This document shows, one piece after another, positions 11,862 through 24,345 of a stretch of DNA of 64,000 nt. The translations under genes and the position numbers were made by a program. How positions within the stretch are numbered: position 1 is the stretch's first letter; each line of letters begins with the position of its first letter. The stretch covers positions 62,001-126,000 of the forward strand of contig WTXD01000011.1 in NCBI GenBank assembly GCA_022496205.1, read 5' to 3'. The notes under the pieces are model-generated. The model was not told where the DNA came from and searched no databases. It worked only from the letters and a program-made list of their open reading frames with translations. This stretch comes from Gloeopeniophorella convolvens (Eukaryota; Basidiomycota; Agaricomycetes; Russulales).

Positions 11862-13751
11862 ATGGCAGCCCCCGCGCAATTCCTTTTCTTCATCGACCAG
11901 AACGAGGACAAGTTCATTCAGCGCCTCGCAAAGGCCGTCGAGATCCCCAGGTGCGCGCAACTGCTCAGGACGGACCATACTATCGGATCCTAATTTTTAT
12001 CTTCCCAGTGTCTCCGGCGAGCCTGACCGCCGCAAGGATGTCTTGCGCATGGCCTCTTTCCTCGAGGAGACCCTCAAGCAGTATGGAGTCGAGACCAAGG
12101 CTGTCGATCTTGGCAAACACGTAATGGATGGCCATGAACTCCAGCTGCCCCCAGCTATCCTGGGACGCATCGGCAACGATCCGGCCAAGAAAACCATCCT
12201 TATCTACGGTCACTTCGACGTCCAGCCAGTGCGTCCCTTTATGCGACTCAATAAACTTCAAAGCTAATCATACGTGGCTGTATGTGTGGTCATAGGCGCA
12301 ACTCTCTGATGGTTGGGAGTACCCTCCGTTCGAGCTGACTAGGGATGACAAAACCGGGCGTCTGTATGGTCGCGGCTCGTCTGACGATAAAGGTCCTATC
12401 TTCGGCTGGATCAACGTCCTCGATGCCCACCACACCCAGAACCAGCCTCTTCCTGTCAACCTCCGCTTCTGCTTCGAGGGTATGGAGGAGAGCGGCTCTG
12501 AAGGCCTCGACGATTTCATCCTTGCTGAGGTCAAGAAGGGCAAGGACTCGTGGTTTGACGGAGTCGACGCTGTCTGCATCGTATGTGCATATACCCCCTT
12601 CTATCTACATCCTACTCATACGTTCTGCAGTCGGACAACTACTGGCTCAACACCCGCACACCCGCGCTGACCTATGGGCTCCGTGGCATCGCCTACTACA
12701 AGGTCACCGTCGCTGGCCCTGCCCGAGACCTCCATTCTGGTGTATTTGGTCGCATGGTGCACGAGCCCATGACCGATCTCATTTCACTCATGAGCAAGCT
12801 CGTCGATCCTCTAGGCAACATCCTGATCCCTGGTGTCGACGAGATGGTCCCACCTGCCGATGAGGAGGAAAGGTGGGCTCTCCTCTCTAATGACCCAGTA
12901 ATCAATGACATCTAACCCATTGCCAACGCTTCTGAAGGAAGATCTACGAGAAACTTGACTATTCGATCCAGGACGTGGAAGTCTCTGCCGGAGCCCAGAT
13001 TGCCGTGTCCAGCGACAAGGCGACCGTGCTGATGGGCCGCATGCGCTCGCCATCGCTCTCGCTGCACGGAATCGAGGGTGCATTCTGGGGTGCGGGCGCA
13101 AAGACCGTCATCCCTGCTAAAGTCGCTGGCAAGTTCAGCATCCGGCTCGTGCCCCCGCAGACGCCCGACAACGTCGACCCGCTGGTGATCAAGTACCTGC
13201 AGGCCGAGTTTGCGAAGCTCGGGAGCAAAAACGTCCTCTCAGTCGAGAACTCGCACGGCGGCAAGCCGTGGGTCGAGAATTATAAGCACTGGAACTACGA
13301 GGCGGCACGCCGCGCGACAGAGGTCCGCCCGCCCTCGCCACGCACAGCTACGTATCGTGCTCATGTGTTTTCCCGGATAGGCCGTGTACAAGCAAACGCC
13401 GGACTACACGCGCGAGGGTGGATCGATCCCGGTGACGCTCACCTTCGCGGAGGCGCTTGGTGTGAATGTGCTACTCCTTCCCATGGGCCGGGGCGACGAC
13501 GGCGCGCAGTGAGCTTCTATGCTTATGCCCGCACCTTCTCGCAGTGCCTGACCGGCCTTGTTCCTTTACCGTGACGCAGCTCGACCAATGAGAAGCTCGA
13601 CAAGTCGAACTTTATCGAGGGGGTGCGTAGTGTCTCTTCGGGCTCGCGCTCTTCTTGCACCTGGACGGGGTACTGACCTTAGTGCGTTTGTACACAGACG
13701 AAGCTTCTCGGAAGCTATCTTTACGAGGTCGCCGCGGGCACCAAGGCGTGA
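11862..13751 (+). CDS. DUG1: Cys-Gly metallodipeptidase (M20 family, glutathione degradation)
   Basis: Cytosolic non-specific dipeptidase that splits Cys-Gly and related dipeptides, using two metal ions. Eight exons (11862-11950, 12009-12228, 12296-12580, 12631-12872, 12938-13322, 13381-13508, 13580-13622, 13698-13751) give 481 aa, the length of yeast Dug1 and human CNDP2. Metal and catalytic motifs are all present: [47 protein letters not shown] and GAHSTNEKL. The start codon gives an N-terminus [18 protein letters not shown] like the family. Only 77 bp separate it from the end of the preceding gene on the same strand. Confidence 0.94.
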
Positions 13752-16217
13752 GCGAGCCACCACCGAAATGCCCGCGCAGCGTGGGCTGGGGTCTGTGGAG
13801 CTGAAGAGCGGTAAAGGATAAATGAGAAGTAACAACAAATGTGCATGTACCACAGCTTTCCCAACAGACCATTGGCATTCATCCGGGCAATATATCGCGC
13901 GCGCAGTTCACACCGCTGCATTGCACCCATACCGTGCGTAACGTCTGCAGTAAATGGAACCTATCCGTCTATCACCCTAGAGGGTGGTATCTGAGCGACG
14001 GTTTGGGGGGGGGGGGGGGAGCTTTACCATCTGGCTGCCGGACTCTGCGCACTGTGAGGCGCAACTGCGTTTCTCTGCGCCACAGACTGTATCCGGTCTC
14101 TACGCCACACAGCCTCGCTCGCGTGGCAGACGAGCCTCCACGAAAGGCATCAAAGCGACAATCTCCCACCGTGATGGTGCGGCGCCACCGCCACTATCGA
14201 CATACAGCCGCCCTCGGGCCCTGACGGCGTTAGATGAACCTCGGGGGCTCTCCTGTCGCAACCGCCCAGCGCTTCTCGTGATTGTGTGTGCTCGCTGCAC
14301 GACCGCCGACGTCTCGAAGAGAGAAAGGGGGCGCGGTGTGAGAAATGGGCGCACGATTTTTGGTGTGGCCGAGAGTGCTCAAGGTCAGCTGCAGAACCGA
14401 GGACCCCCAGCCTGGAGGGAAAAATCAGGTGGCCACCTCGTGCACTCCGGCTTCACGCCCGCTTTGATAACGAAAGGAGGATGGGGGGAGAAGGGAGAAA
14501 GAAAGGGGTCCGAAGAGAGAGGGAGGAGAGATGGGGTGGGGGGCGGATGTGTAACTCCTCGGAACTAGGCAAGCCCGTTGCCAGACGACGCCAAAGCAGT
14601 TTGTACGGCTGCTCAAAGTAGACTTCATAGTTATAGCAAGTGATCAAGCAGTCTGTAGCGAGGGTTCGTGCAGCTGGCGGAGAACGTTAACACTCATGTC
14701 GATCGGTCGGACGGTTGAAACGTAACATTTGCATTCAGTAAAGACCGCAATGGACATACAGTAGCTTCGATTTCCTCCCCGTAACACACGAGGAGCATTC
14801 CATTGGCGTCAGCAAAGATGTTGCGACCACCACGGAGCCTGACAGCGTCGCGAGTTGTTGGCTTGGCTATCGTACTCAGTTTACGCCTACGATTGTGCTG
14901 TATGCGCTCAGAAGTTACGCAGGCCACCTGCGAGTAGCCGGAGGTGCTGCAAAGGCCCGCAAAGTGGCGCAGGTGACCGGGTCAAAAAGAGGTACACGCG
15001 GCTTAAACAGTCGACGCCTCTGTGGATCAGTGGCGATGGAGTGGGCCTGGAGATAGACGTGGAGGTCATGAGTTGCCCGACGGTCGCAACCACCAAAAAG
15101 GTCCTGTCCACGTTTGTCCTTGCTTGTTCCTATGGCCAAACATGGCAGGCGCAGCGTTTCTTGAGGGTGTCGACGTAGCGCTCACTGCGATGCGAACTTT
15201 AGTGAGCTCAAGGAGGATGCACGGGATTGCTGACGATGAGCGCGTCGTTGGAAAGTCCTTGACTGAGAGGGCAGGACGAAAGGCACGCGGCGGGCGCCGG
15301 AGAAGTATTCGAGGCAGGGTGGGAGTTCCGAAGTTTGCAACTTACCACGCTGTTCAGGACTGACGGTATGCATCGAAGCGAAAGATTTGCATCCAGGGCC
15401 CTTGTACCTGGAATTTCGTAGGCGACGTATGAAACCAGTCCAGGTTTGAAGGTTCCGGCAAGGACGGTCAGCGGTGGGGCCTGCCAGAAGGGGAGCGTTC
15501 TACAAGCGGCAGCACGGTATCACTAAAAAGAATAGCAGGCATCATTCGTTCGTGTGGCCGGTGCGGTCGAGACACGGGATCTACAGGGTGGCTGGGGCCA
15601 CGGCAGACACATGGTAGGGCGTGGCAAGGCGGAGAAACGGCCGACCGTCGACCGACATGCGGAGAACAGTTCGCACTTGCATGCGTCCGCGACGGAGTCC
15701 AGAAGACGCAGGCGGGACTGGAACGGCCATATTGGCATCAAAGAAGAGATGCCCGCGAGCTCTGGGAAAGTCCAGAGATATCCAGGGCGAACGGTAAGGT
15801 GAATATGAGTTGGACGTGTGAAGCAGACTGGCAGCGGGGGGGCCTGGAGTTTCGTGAGTGCCCTGGATTAGATTGCGACGGCGACTGGTAGCGACGTGGG
15901 CCTTGCCAGAAGGGACTGGGGATGGCATGAGCTAAGTGGAGATGACAGGTTGCTGGGATAGGTCTTGATAGATCTGTGGCCGATGGCGGGCGGGCGTGAG
16001 ACGAGGGAGCATATGCTGGTGAGGGAACAGCCGAAACGAGAAGGGGTGGCGTGGGTCCTGCCGGAAGATAGATCTGCCAAGGGAGATCTGGATGTACGAG
16101 TTGCGAGCGCCGAGCCCCTGGGATGGACAGCAACCACCAAGTGGGAGACATTCAAGAAGGACGCCTCGTTGGAGAGAGAGATGGCATCCCTCCCTCCTCT
16201 TCTCCCTGTTCTCTCTC
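13752..16217. other. Gene-poor region with simple-sequence tracts
   Basis: 2.5 kb with no recognised gene on either strand. It has a 15-base G run (14005-14019), a purine-rich stretch around 14470-14540, and many short open frames without family resemblance. The end nearest 16217 must include the promoter of the MFS carrier. Confidence 0.5.
14005..14019. repeat. Poly-G run (15 nt)
   Basis: Fifteen consecutive G residues directly visible; flanked by TTT and AGC. A likely site of replication slippage or length error in assembly. Confidence 0.85.
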
Positions 16218-18251
16218 ATGGCTGCCTCGGTCAAGTCAGAGCGCTCCCCCACCCCCAACAAGGAGGGCAGCAGACCGAGCTCAGATGCCGTGCCCAGTCT
16301 CCGGGAGAAGAACAGCCGTGACCTCGAGCAGGTCCACGACATAGACCCCGCGGTCCTCAGGAGGGCTACTCTGAAGACTGACTTGTACCTTATTCCCATC
16401 GTTGGCATGTTCTGTGCGTTCTCTTCCTCTTCTCCCGCTCCCGCGCCTCTTACTTATCTCCCTCCCAGACCTCTTGTCCTTCTTGGTATGTCCTCTATAG
16501 AGACCGCTGGGACCTTCTCTTTGACACGGGACTTGGGCTGCAGGACAGATCGTAAGTTTTTCTGACCATTCTGTGTTGTCCATTCCTGATGATGTCCCAG
16601 AAATATTGGCAATGCACGCGTCGCGGGTCTCACCAAAAGTCTCAAAATGACCGATCATCAGTTCTCCACCGCATTGACAATCACCTAGTGCGCGATCTTG
16701 TGCAATGCTGCACCACACTATCTGATTGATGTACCGACCCAGTGTTCCATACATTATCATGGAACTTCCCATGAACCTTCTCATGAAGCGTCTCGGTGCG
16801 AACGTAACCCTTCCGATTATGGTCATTCTCTGGGGAATGGTCTGCGCATGTCAAGGTCAGCACGTCCGATCAGCTCCACAGTTCTCAATTCTCAGAGTAC
16901 TGTTCAGGTGCCGTCCATTCATACCATGGCCTTCTCGCCTGCCGTTTCTTCCTTGGCGCCCTCGAAGGTATGTACCGCGGAAAATGACATTTGCATCCGG
17001 TGGTAACAGGAAATCGCACTTCAGGTGGTCTCTTCCCCGGTATCGTGTTGTTGCTGTCGAACTTCTACAAGCGCCACGCCATGCAATTCCGCTTCGCCCT
17101 GATGTTCAGCGTTACCTCACTTGCCGGTGCTTTCTCCGGTCTGCTCGCCTTCGGCATCCAGAATCTTAACGGCAAACGTGGTATCGCCGGCTGGCAGTGG
17201 ATCTTCATCTTGGTCAGTGATGACCTCAGCCTGTATATGTCATTCATCTGACGCCGGACTCAGGAGGGTGTCTTCACTACCGTTTTTGGGATTTTCACAC
17301 TCTTCGTCGTCCCGGAGTCACCGAAAAATATCAAGTTCCTCACTCAGGAAGAGCGTGACGCCTACTGCCGTGCCCTCGCCGAGGACTGGAGTGGTGATGC
17401 TGATTCGGACGGCAAATACGAGGAGGTCTTCAGCTGGAGCGAAGTCACCAGCGTCTTCACCAACGCGCCGCACGTCCTCATGCTTGCACTTCCGTTGTTC
17501 TTCAGCGGTGTCACGCTCTACGGCTTGGCTAACTTGTACTTGCATTTCATTTCCTAGTTCGCCGCAGTTTGACTGATTCATTGCAGTACCCCTACCATTG
17601 TCAATGCGCTCGGCCACTCGGCCAACCGCACCCAGCTGCTGACAGTCCCGCCGTATGCATGCTCCTTCGTGTTCAGCATTGCTGCCGCCTACTTCTGTGA
17701 CAAGTATAAGTCACGTGGTGTGATGGCCGCTGCATGCGCTCTGATCGCTTCTGCTGGCTATGCCTTGTTCCTCGGTATGTCACGTGGTCCCAACGTTCCA
17801 ATTGCTCAGCTGATGCTGCGATTACCTAGGCTCTAAGAATAAGCATACCGACTATGGTGCTCTCTACCTCCAAATCGTCGGTGTTTACGCCATTGCGCCT
17901 TGCCTCTCCACCTGGAATGCAAACAACGTCCAGCCCCACTACCGCCGCGCTACCGCCGTTGCTGTCGCATTTGTCGCTACCAACCTTGGCGGTATCGTCT
18001 CCACCTGGATCTTCGTTGGTGCTCCGCGCTTCCACGAGGCGACCAGCATCAACCTTGCATTCTCGCTCGCCATGGCAGTTATCTGTGTCGGCCTTATCTT
18101 CTATTTTAAGGCCCGCAATGCGGAGAAGCGCAGGGAGGTGCAGCGGCTCTTGCAGGCTCACGGGGAGGGCACTGGCAAGGGCGAGTGGGACTCGCCCGAG
18201 GAGCGCAGGCGGCTTGGTGATCGTCACCCCCGCTTCGAATTCACGTTGTAG
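16218..18251 (+). CDS. MFS transporter, anion:cation symporter (allantoate permease-like) family
   Basis: Proton-coupled uptake of a small organic acid or vitamin at the plasma membrane; family members carry allantoate, nicotinate, pantothenate or biotin precursors. Ten exons (16218-16413, 16469-16485, 16544-16551, 16601-16687, 16743-16855, 16908-16967, 17025-17212, 17264-17535, 17587-17774, 17830-18251) give 516 aa with about 12 membrane segments. Seen: DLYLIPIVGMFYLLSFLDRS at the first helix, NIGNARVAGL, YIIMELPMNLLMKR, CRFFLGALEGGLFPGI, and QPHYRRATAVAVAFVATNLGGIV late in the protein. The N-terminus (about 60 residues) is hydrophilic and Ser/Glu-rich, hence cytosolic. Exons 2 and 3 are only 17 and 8 nt; both are needed to complete the FLDRSNIGNA motif. 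Substrate unknown. Confidence 0.88.
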
Positions 18252-21200
18252 TAGAATCAAAGTCACGAGCCTCATGTTCACGACTACACGAAGGCTTTGT
18301 TATATATACAGTTGTTAATATCATTCACTGGATTAGAGTGTATATATTATTTGATCTCACTAAGTCGTTCATTCACAATACTATCTCCAAACCCATCATA
18401 TGCATTCTGGCATGGGTGTGATGTCATGATAGGTGCTCAATGCGCTGGCTGCGGCGTGCCAATCATTCTGCACTAAAAATCCACATTCTGCACGGAAGCC
18501 TGCGACGAGAAGTGGGCCTCGTCTTGGACATTTTGCGCATGAATATCGGATTGATAGCTAGCCGCACATACGCGGATTCCGAGAGATACGAGGGTGATCC
18601 TCGAAGGCCGGAAAGCGGGGCAGGTGATAGAGTTTCCCCGCGAGCAAGTGAATCAGAACAGCTCAGAGAACTTGCTGCGCGACATCACGGCTACTAGCGC
18701 GAAACAAACTGGCCGCGTATGCCGCGACTTCTCTTTCTCAGCACGTGCAATCCAGTCTCCGATCAATTGAATCGGAGCCAATTCAGGTCAACGAGGCTTT
18801 CGACGCACCCCACATGGACATCTGATGCGAAATAAGCGCGAAGCGGTATCCGGGGTCCGCATCGGACGGGGGACCCTTTCGCGTGGGTAGCGCAAGGGAC
18901 GGATTTGGGCTAGGAAAGAGGGTGCGTGTGGTAAGTAGCGGGATTCTTCATGTTCTTCAAGGAACGAACGCTGCATGCACGCGATATAGAATTGCGGGGA
19001 CCGCGTCAGCGACCGAGGCCGCCAGGGGCTCAGGCTGATACTAACTGCGAGTGTTAACGTTACCTGCCGCGAAGGGTGGTCTGGCCTACCAGGCGGGAAT
19101 CATAACTTGGGGGTTGCGTCGCCCATAACCACGAGGTGCAAATGCAGCTCAGGCTGGAGACAACCCAAGCGACAGTGGCGTTCGCCACCACGCAAAGCTT
19201 ATTGCATATGTCGATACGTCAAAGAAAGAACCATCAACAGCAGTGACATCCGTCCTTATCCTGTCGGAGCTATCACGTTACAGATAGAACTAAGTTGTGC
19301 TTCTGCGAATTTATCAGGGTCTCAGGGGCAAGTAGAGGGCCTAGGTGGGTGTGGGGGAACCAGCAAAAAAGCAGTGGGACGTTTGCGCCGCCACCGCCGC
19401 CAAACAGGAGTTTGTGCGGTGCGTCGGGACCGATTGTGTGTAAGTATAGGGATTCGAGAGGCACCGACAGGCGTCACATAACGGTGCGTACTGTCAGCAT
19501 CGAGGGCAGGGAAAATCAGCTGGAAAACGGAATAACCAGTGCCTGTGCTTCGGGGGAGGTGAAACCAGCATTGGTTTCTCCCATCTCCATCAAAAGACCC
19601 CGCAAAGGCTGCATACACGGGGCCAGGTTAACTTAGCGCGTGCTCGGTGCCCAACGCATCAGACCGGCGAAATGTGATCACCTAGCGGCGGTGAATTCTA
19701 TTAGTATTCATACGGTGAGGTCTCAGGATGGCAAACAGACGTACTTTCTTGTCAGCGAAGGCATTGCCACAACCCTTAGGAGCCACACGGCCCAGAAATG
19801 GAACCCCGACATTGCAGTGAGTACCTTCTCCTTGTCCGTTGTACCCGCAGAGACAAGATCGGAGCACGATGTTCACAACTCGTACAGAGAACGTAAAAAC
19901 CGTACGCTTTGGTCACAAGCGAAGCAGAAGAGTCCGGCATCCCTCGCTACCGCACATGCGGCCAAACAGGGGTCCGTTGCTGAGATGAAATCTCGTTACA
20001 TAAAGAAGCTACGTGAGAATGATCATGGATGTACCCTTGCGATCTGTCGACGTCGTGGAGCCCGAGATGAACCAACTGGGACTTACGGAATCCTTGATAT
20101 AACCGGATGGCGGCCGTGACGGGCAAAGCTGGGGGGAGAGGCACGAGATCGAGCGGGTCCTAGGCCATGACCACACGGACCCGTAGCGAAGCCATAGCAA
20201 ATACGGCGAGTTCCGACCAGAAAAAGGTCCCAGAGGAATATTGAGGTGATCAAAAGCGAATCTCTGGCGGGACATTACAAGGAGAGGAAGTGCGTGAATC
20301 ATGGGCCGGGTAGCAGAACACCCCGGAATGGCAGGAAGCTTGAATCCAAGGAGCCGAAGGGCGAGATTCCTCAGGCGGCGGCTTGCATGCACGCGATGGT
20401 AAGTAAAGCCGAAGAGAGCGCGAGATCTGCTACACAGCGAATGCGTAATAAGCCCGACAAAGTGGGCTGGGTGGTCGGGGAGACTTCCAGGCATGTCTAT
20501 GGGACGCTTGCACGTAGCGAGTGAATGCAGGGCCAGTGGAGCCAATAAGATCTCTGTACGTTGAGTAGTTAGCCATGGTATGGCGCAGTCTCTACGTCCA
20601 TTGCGCCTCTTGAGATCGCCTCATGGGTCTTCGAGCTTCGACACTCATGACCACAAGGGCAGGCGCTGCGAGCAGACGGGATGACGTGGCTGAAGAGTAA
20701 CCAGGAAAGTTGGTACCCAAATGCGGAGAGCCGGATCTCGGGGCCAGCCAGGGCTCGCATGTTCCCGGTGGCTTTGGGCCCCGCGGCAATCGCTGATGCG
20801 GTCTCAGGCCCACACGACTACCAACACCAAGACCAACACCCTTTCCCCCACTTTTTGGCCGTTTTGCGCTGCGGCGTTTGAAAGGTTGCGCCGAAGGGGC
20901 CCTCGCTGTCAAGGCACTGCATTGCTTTTGAGGTTGGGATCAGATTGATGCATGTGCCACGAAGCCTCACAACTATCAGGACCGTGAGTACCCAGCCCGC
21001 GGAAGTCCAGTGAGAGGATCGGCCTGGTGGCAATGGACGATCATTTTGGACAGGAAAATGCAGTTGATAGCCCTTCATCACCAGATGTCAAAGCCTGGAG
21101 CAGCGTGGTGTTGGGTTTTGATTCAAAACGCACTTCCCCCACTTGGCGGCCCGGCTGTAGAAAGGCGCTAGCTAGATCAGGAGCTGGCCTCACGCGGCGG

Positions 21201-21774
21201 CATTTGGGAATCCGCGCGAAAGAACCGGGCCCTCGCCTTCCGTGCCCTCGCGACTGAAGAAAATACCCTGCATAGGGTTTCAATTGACTGGATAGATTGA
21301 TGCGGTTGCTTTGCCGGAGGGGCGACGGAAGGCAGCCAAGGCAGCACACGTTGTTATCGCGGTTGCACTTGTCGAACACGCGGGGGATGCCGTTAGGCCT
21401 CAGGGGAATTCTCAGGCCAACGAGATCCCACGCTTTGGGTTTTGGCTACATCGAGCACAGGGCATCTCCACTTTGAGAGCTTCTCGACGCTCACGCGCCG
21501 GCGTGGGTCCCTACGAAGTCCTCGGACAATGTGCGCTCTGAGAGCGCCTGCTCAGCTCGCTATAAGTAAGTAGGTCTCTCCTCGTTACGTCTTCCTGCTG
21601 CTTCCTGCACCTTGCTGATCCCCTGGTCCCTTCCCTTTAGCGAGCGCAGCAGCGCGGTACCACTCTCGCAGCCAAGCTGGCTAGCCCTCTCTGCTGAGCT
21701 GCTGGGATACTCTCGGGCGTTACTCATAATCCGGTCCGAAGCTCTACGCGTCTTGGTTTCTTATCCTGCCCATC
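18252..21774. other. Gene-poor region
   Basis: 3.5 kb. No open frame on either strand resembles a known family, and no tRNA, long repeat or transposase motif is visible. The longest open frames (for example 20009-20545 minus and 19640-20119 plus) have the residue composition of chance frames. The final 200 bp should be promoter and leader of the DUF6533 gene. Confidence 0.5.
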
Positions 21775-23672
21775 ATGGCCCAGCCCGTTGCGCCCGCCAC
21801 GCTAGAGAATTTGAAGCAGATGTTCGTACCATTCACGCTCTAATTCACTCATCAAGACGGCGGTGCTGATACCCTTCCGCCTTTCCTACAGCCAAATCGG
21901 GAAGGTGAGGGACTTTGCAGTAGTCTATCACTAGTGTATGAATGCTCACTCTTCTGTCCCTTAACAGTATTTCTTCCTCGGTGCGATCACAATGCTCCTG
22001 TACGACCATCTGTTGACACTCCCGGATGAGGTATGGCTGTTTTCAGGACTTGTGAACCCCTGACTAATCCTGTGGCGCCATCTTGCAGGTCCAAACTGTC
22101 TGGAAGAAAAAGAAAACATTCGGTCAGTTTTCATGATAGCGTTTCCGTTCTGAAAAGTGGACTCATGAACTCTATCATCCATAGCTCTTTATTTGTTCAT
22201 CCTTGTATGTTTGATATCGAAGGGCGTAGGTGATGTACATCTCATGCGAGTCAACAGGTCCGGTATTATGCGCCCCTCGCTGTGTCTGTTGTCGCGTTTG
22301 GCTACTTCTCCACAGAGATGACGCGTGCGCGGTGAGCATTATTTTGGGACTCCAGGTAGATACCTAAGCTGACTGCGGCCACTTGATTCTCCCTTCCTCT
22401 CGGCATCTGTCTATTTGTCACACTTCCCACCGTACATCCAGGTGTACACATTGGATGCTCTTCCTTCCCCTCGGCATCACTGTGCCGCTGACACTGTTTC
22501 CTGGCATTCTCATGCTCATCCGGTATGTTAGTACTGCCATACACGTCAGCTTGCATACCAATCTCTCCACGCCAATACAGAGTGTATGCGCTGTACAACC
22601 GTAACAAGATCATTCTCTATGGACTAGCCACTACCCTCCTTGCCCAAACTATCGCTGGCATCTGGCAATACACTGTCAGTGGCGCGACGCGTGAGTTATC
22701 ATTTTCGGACCGATGTGAGTGGAGCGACTGACCGATTCCGGCCCTCCAGCTGCACCTGATCCTCTTGATAATTTCGAGTATCATTGTGAGTGCATTGCAT
22801 TACTTGTGTCTCCCGGCGTGTCGTTGATGATTATGTCATGTGTAGTCTGCATTTATCTCCCGCCTAAGAAAATGTTTGTCAAGCTGCCTTCTTCGCCTCG
22901 TTTCCTTAGTAATTGCCATCTCTTCTAGCGGCCATCTTTCGACTATGTATGTCTTCTGGGAGCTCGGATACGACACCCTCATTTTCCTCCTCACCATCTC
23001 GCGGACATTCTACATGTATTGGAGACATCAAGGCGTCACCCGTTCTGGGGGCGCAAGGCATGGTCTTGTCGGCAACCTCGTACGGGATGGCGCTTTCTAT
23101 TTTGGGTGAGCTTCCTCTCCGCTGGAAGCGAAACAAGCTGATCCGGATCAGGTGCATCTTTTCGATGAATCTCATGTGGGTTCTCATGATCATGCATGCG
23201 CCCACTGGTCTTCGTGCCATTGCTTCCATGTACGTCTCCGAAACTTTTCTGTCCCATCATTTGAGAATTCATCATGTTCCACCCCAACTAGTCCCTCCTC
23301 ATGGTAAGTTCACCGCTCTCGGAGATCTAGTGCCCGTCACTCAGTGGACGTCTCGTCAGTGTGACCACCGTCATGGTCTGCCGGATTACGCTCAACTTGC
23401 GGACAACTGTCTACGGCCCGACCACGTTCGAGCGCACGCACAACAGCATCCCGATGGCTGACGTGAAGAACCGCGTTCCGCGGCGCTCGCACATGCCTTT
23501 CGACCCTGCTGCGACGGAAAACATGCAGGTTCATGTCCGGACGGACTACAACCAGTTACCGGAGCATGAGCGTGGGCTACCTTTCCTCAACGGAAATGGC
23601 TTTGGAGGCTCCGATATTTCGGATGGCAAGTCGAAAAGTTTTGGCAGTAGTGTTCTAGGGGAAGCTGTCTAG
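21775..23672 (+). CDS. Seven-helix membrane protein, DUF6533 family
   Basis: Fourteen exons (21775-21821, 21892-21904, 21968-22030, 22089-22122, 22185-22204, 22258-22331, 22442-22522, 22581-22690, 22750-22785, 22846-22873, 22929-23105, 23152-23229, 23292-23303, 23360-23672) give 361 aa. The N-terminal block KYFFLGAITMLLYDHLLTLP followed by VQTVWKKKK is the hallmark of DUF6533, a family greatly expanded in mushrooms with unknown role. Then come RYYAPL, VYALYNRNK, FELGYDTLIF-type (WELGYDTLIFLLT) and CRITLNLR segments and a hydrophilic tail of about 85 residues, presumably cytosolic. Several exons are below 40 nt, so details around 22846-23359 are less certain. The in-frame sum supports the model. 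Confidence 0.78.
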
Positions 23673-24345
23673 ATGTACCCTAGACTCAGACTAGCCCATG
23701 GGAGGTCCAAGACTGAGGTGGGTGCATCGGTGCAAAGAAGGATGCGTCTACGCTGGTCGCATACACCGTCTTGTTAGGGTGGACAGGCGCGTTTCAGACG
23801 CTGCGGACCCGGTCTTGCCAGTACCATAAATACCCCTGTTCTTTACTCAAGAACTGCTGTTTCTGCGATCATTGCTGACCCTTGCTGACCATCTTTACCT
23901 GCGGGCTCAGATGTATCCTTATTCTGTTATCAATGTCGCTGTACTGTATGTGTGCTACATCACCATCTGTTGTTCTCGCCGCCTGTGTGGACCAATTGGA
24001 GGTGCTATCTGACAGTCACCGCTCATGAAGAATCGCCGGGGGTCGGCCAGTAGAAGAGGTAAATACAAACCGTTGCGAGCATGCGGCACGCGTGCGCAGA
24101 GAGGCGTCCTCGTCCACGTCATTTGGAGGTCCGGAAGAAGCCGTGGACGACAGGCGGCTGCCGATGTCTGTGTGGCTGTCGGCCTCGGTTATGGTCTTGT
24201 GTCGTCGCGTCATCCCCGTTCGTTCGCGTCTTTAGCCTCGTTCGCGGTTAACGGCGGCCCATGCTCAGCAACTCCGATGCAGAGTACATCGACTTCTCTC
24301 ATATTCGTATCCCTGACAATTGTATTCGATCGTATTCTCCTCTAA
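23673..24345. other. Convergent intergenic spacer
   Basis: 673 bases between two convergent genes, so it should hold both 3' ends. No gene or strong repeat seen. Confidence 0.5.

Noticed and set aside
13752..16217. Transposon remnant suspected from the G run and purine tracts
   Set aside because: No transposase or reverse-transcriptase motif, terminal repeat or target-site duplication could be found.
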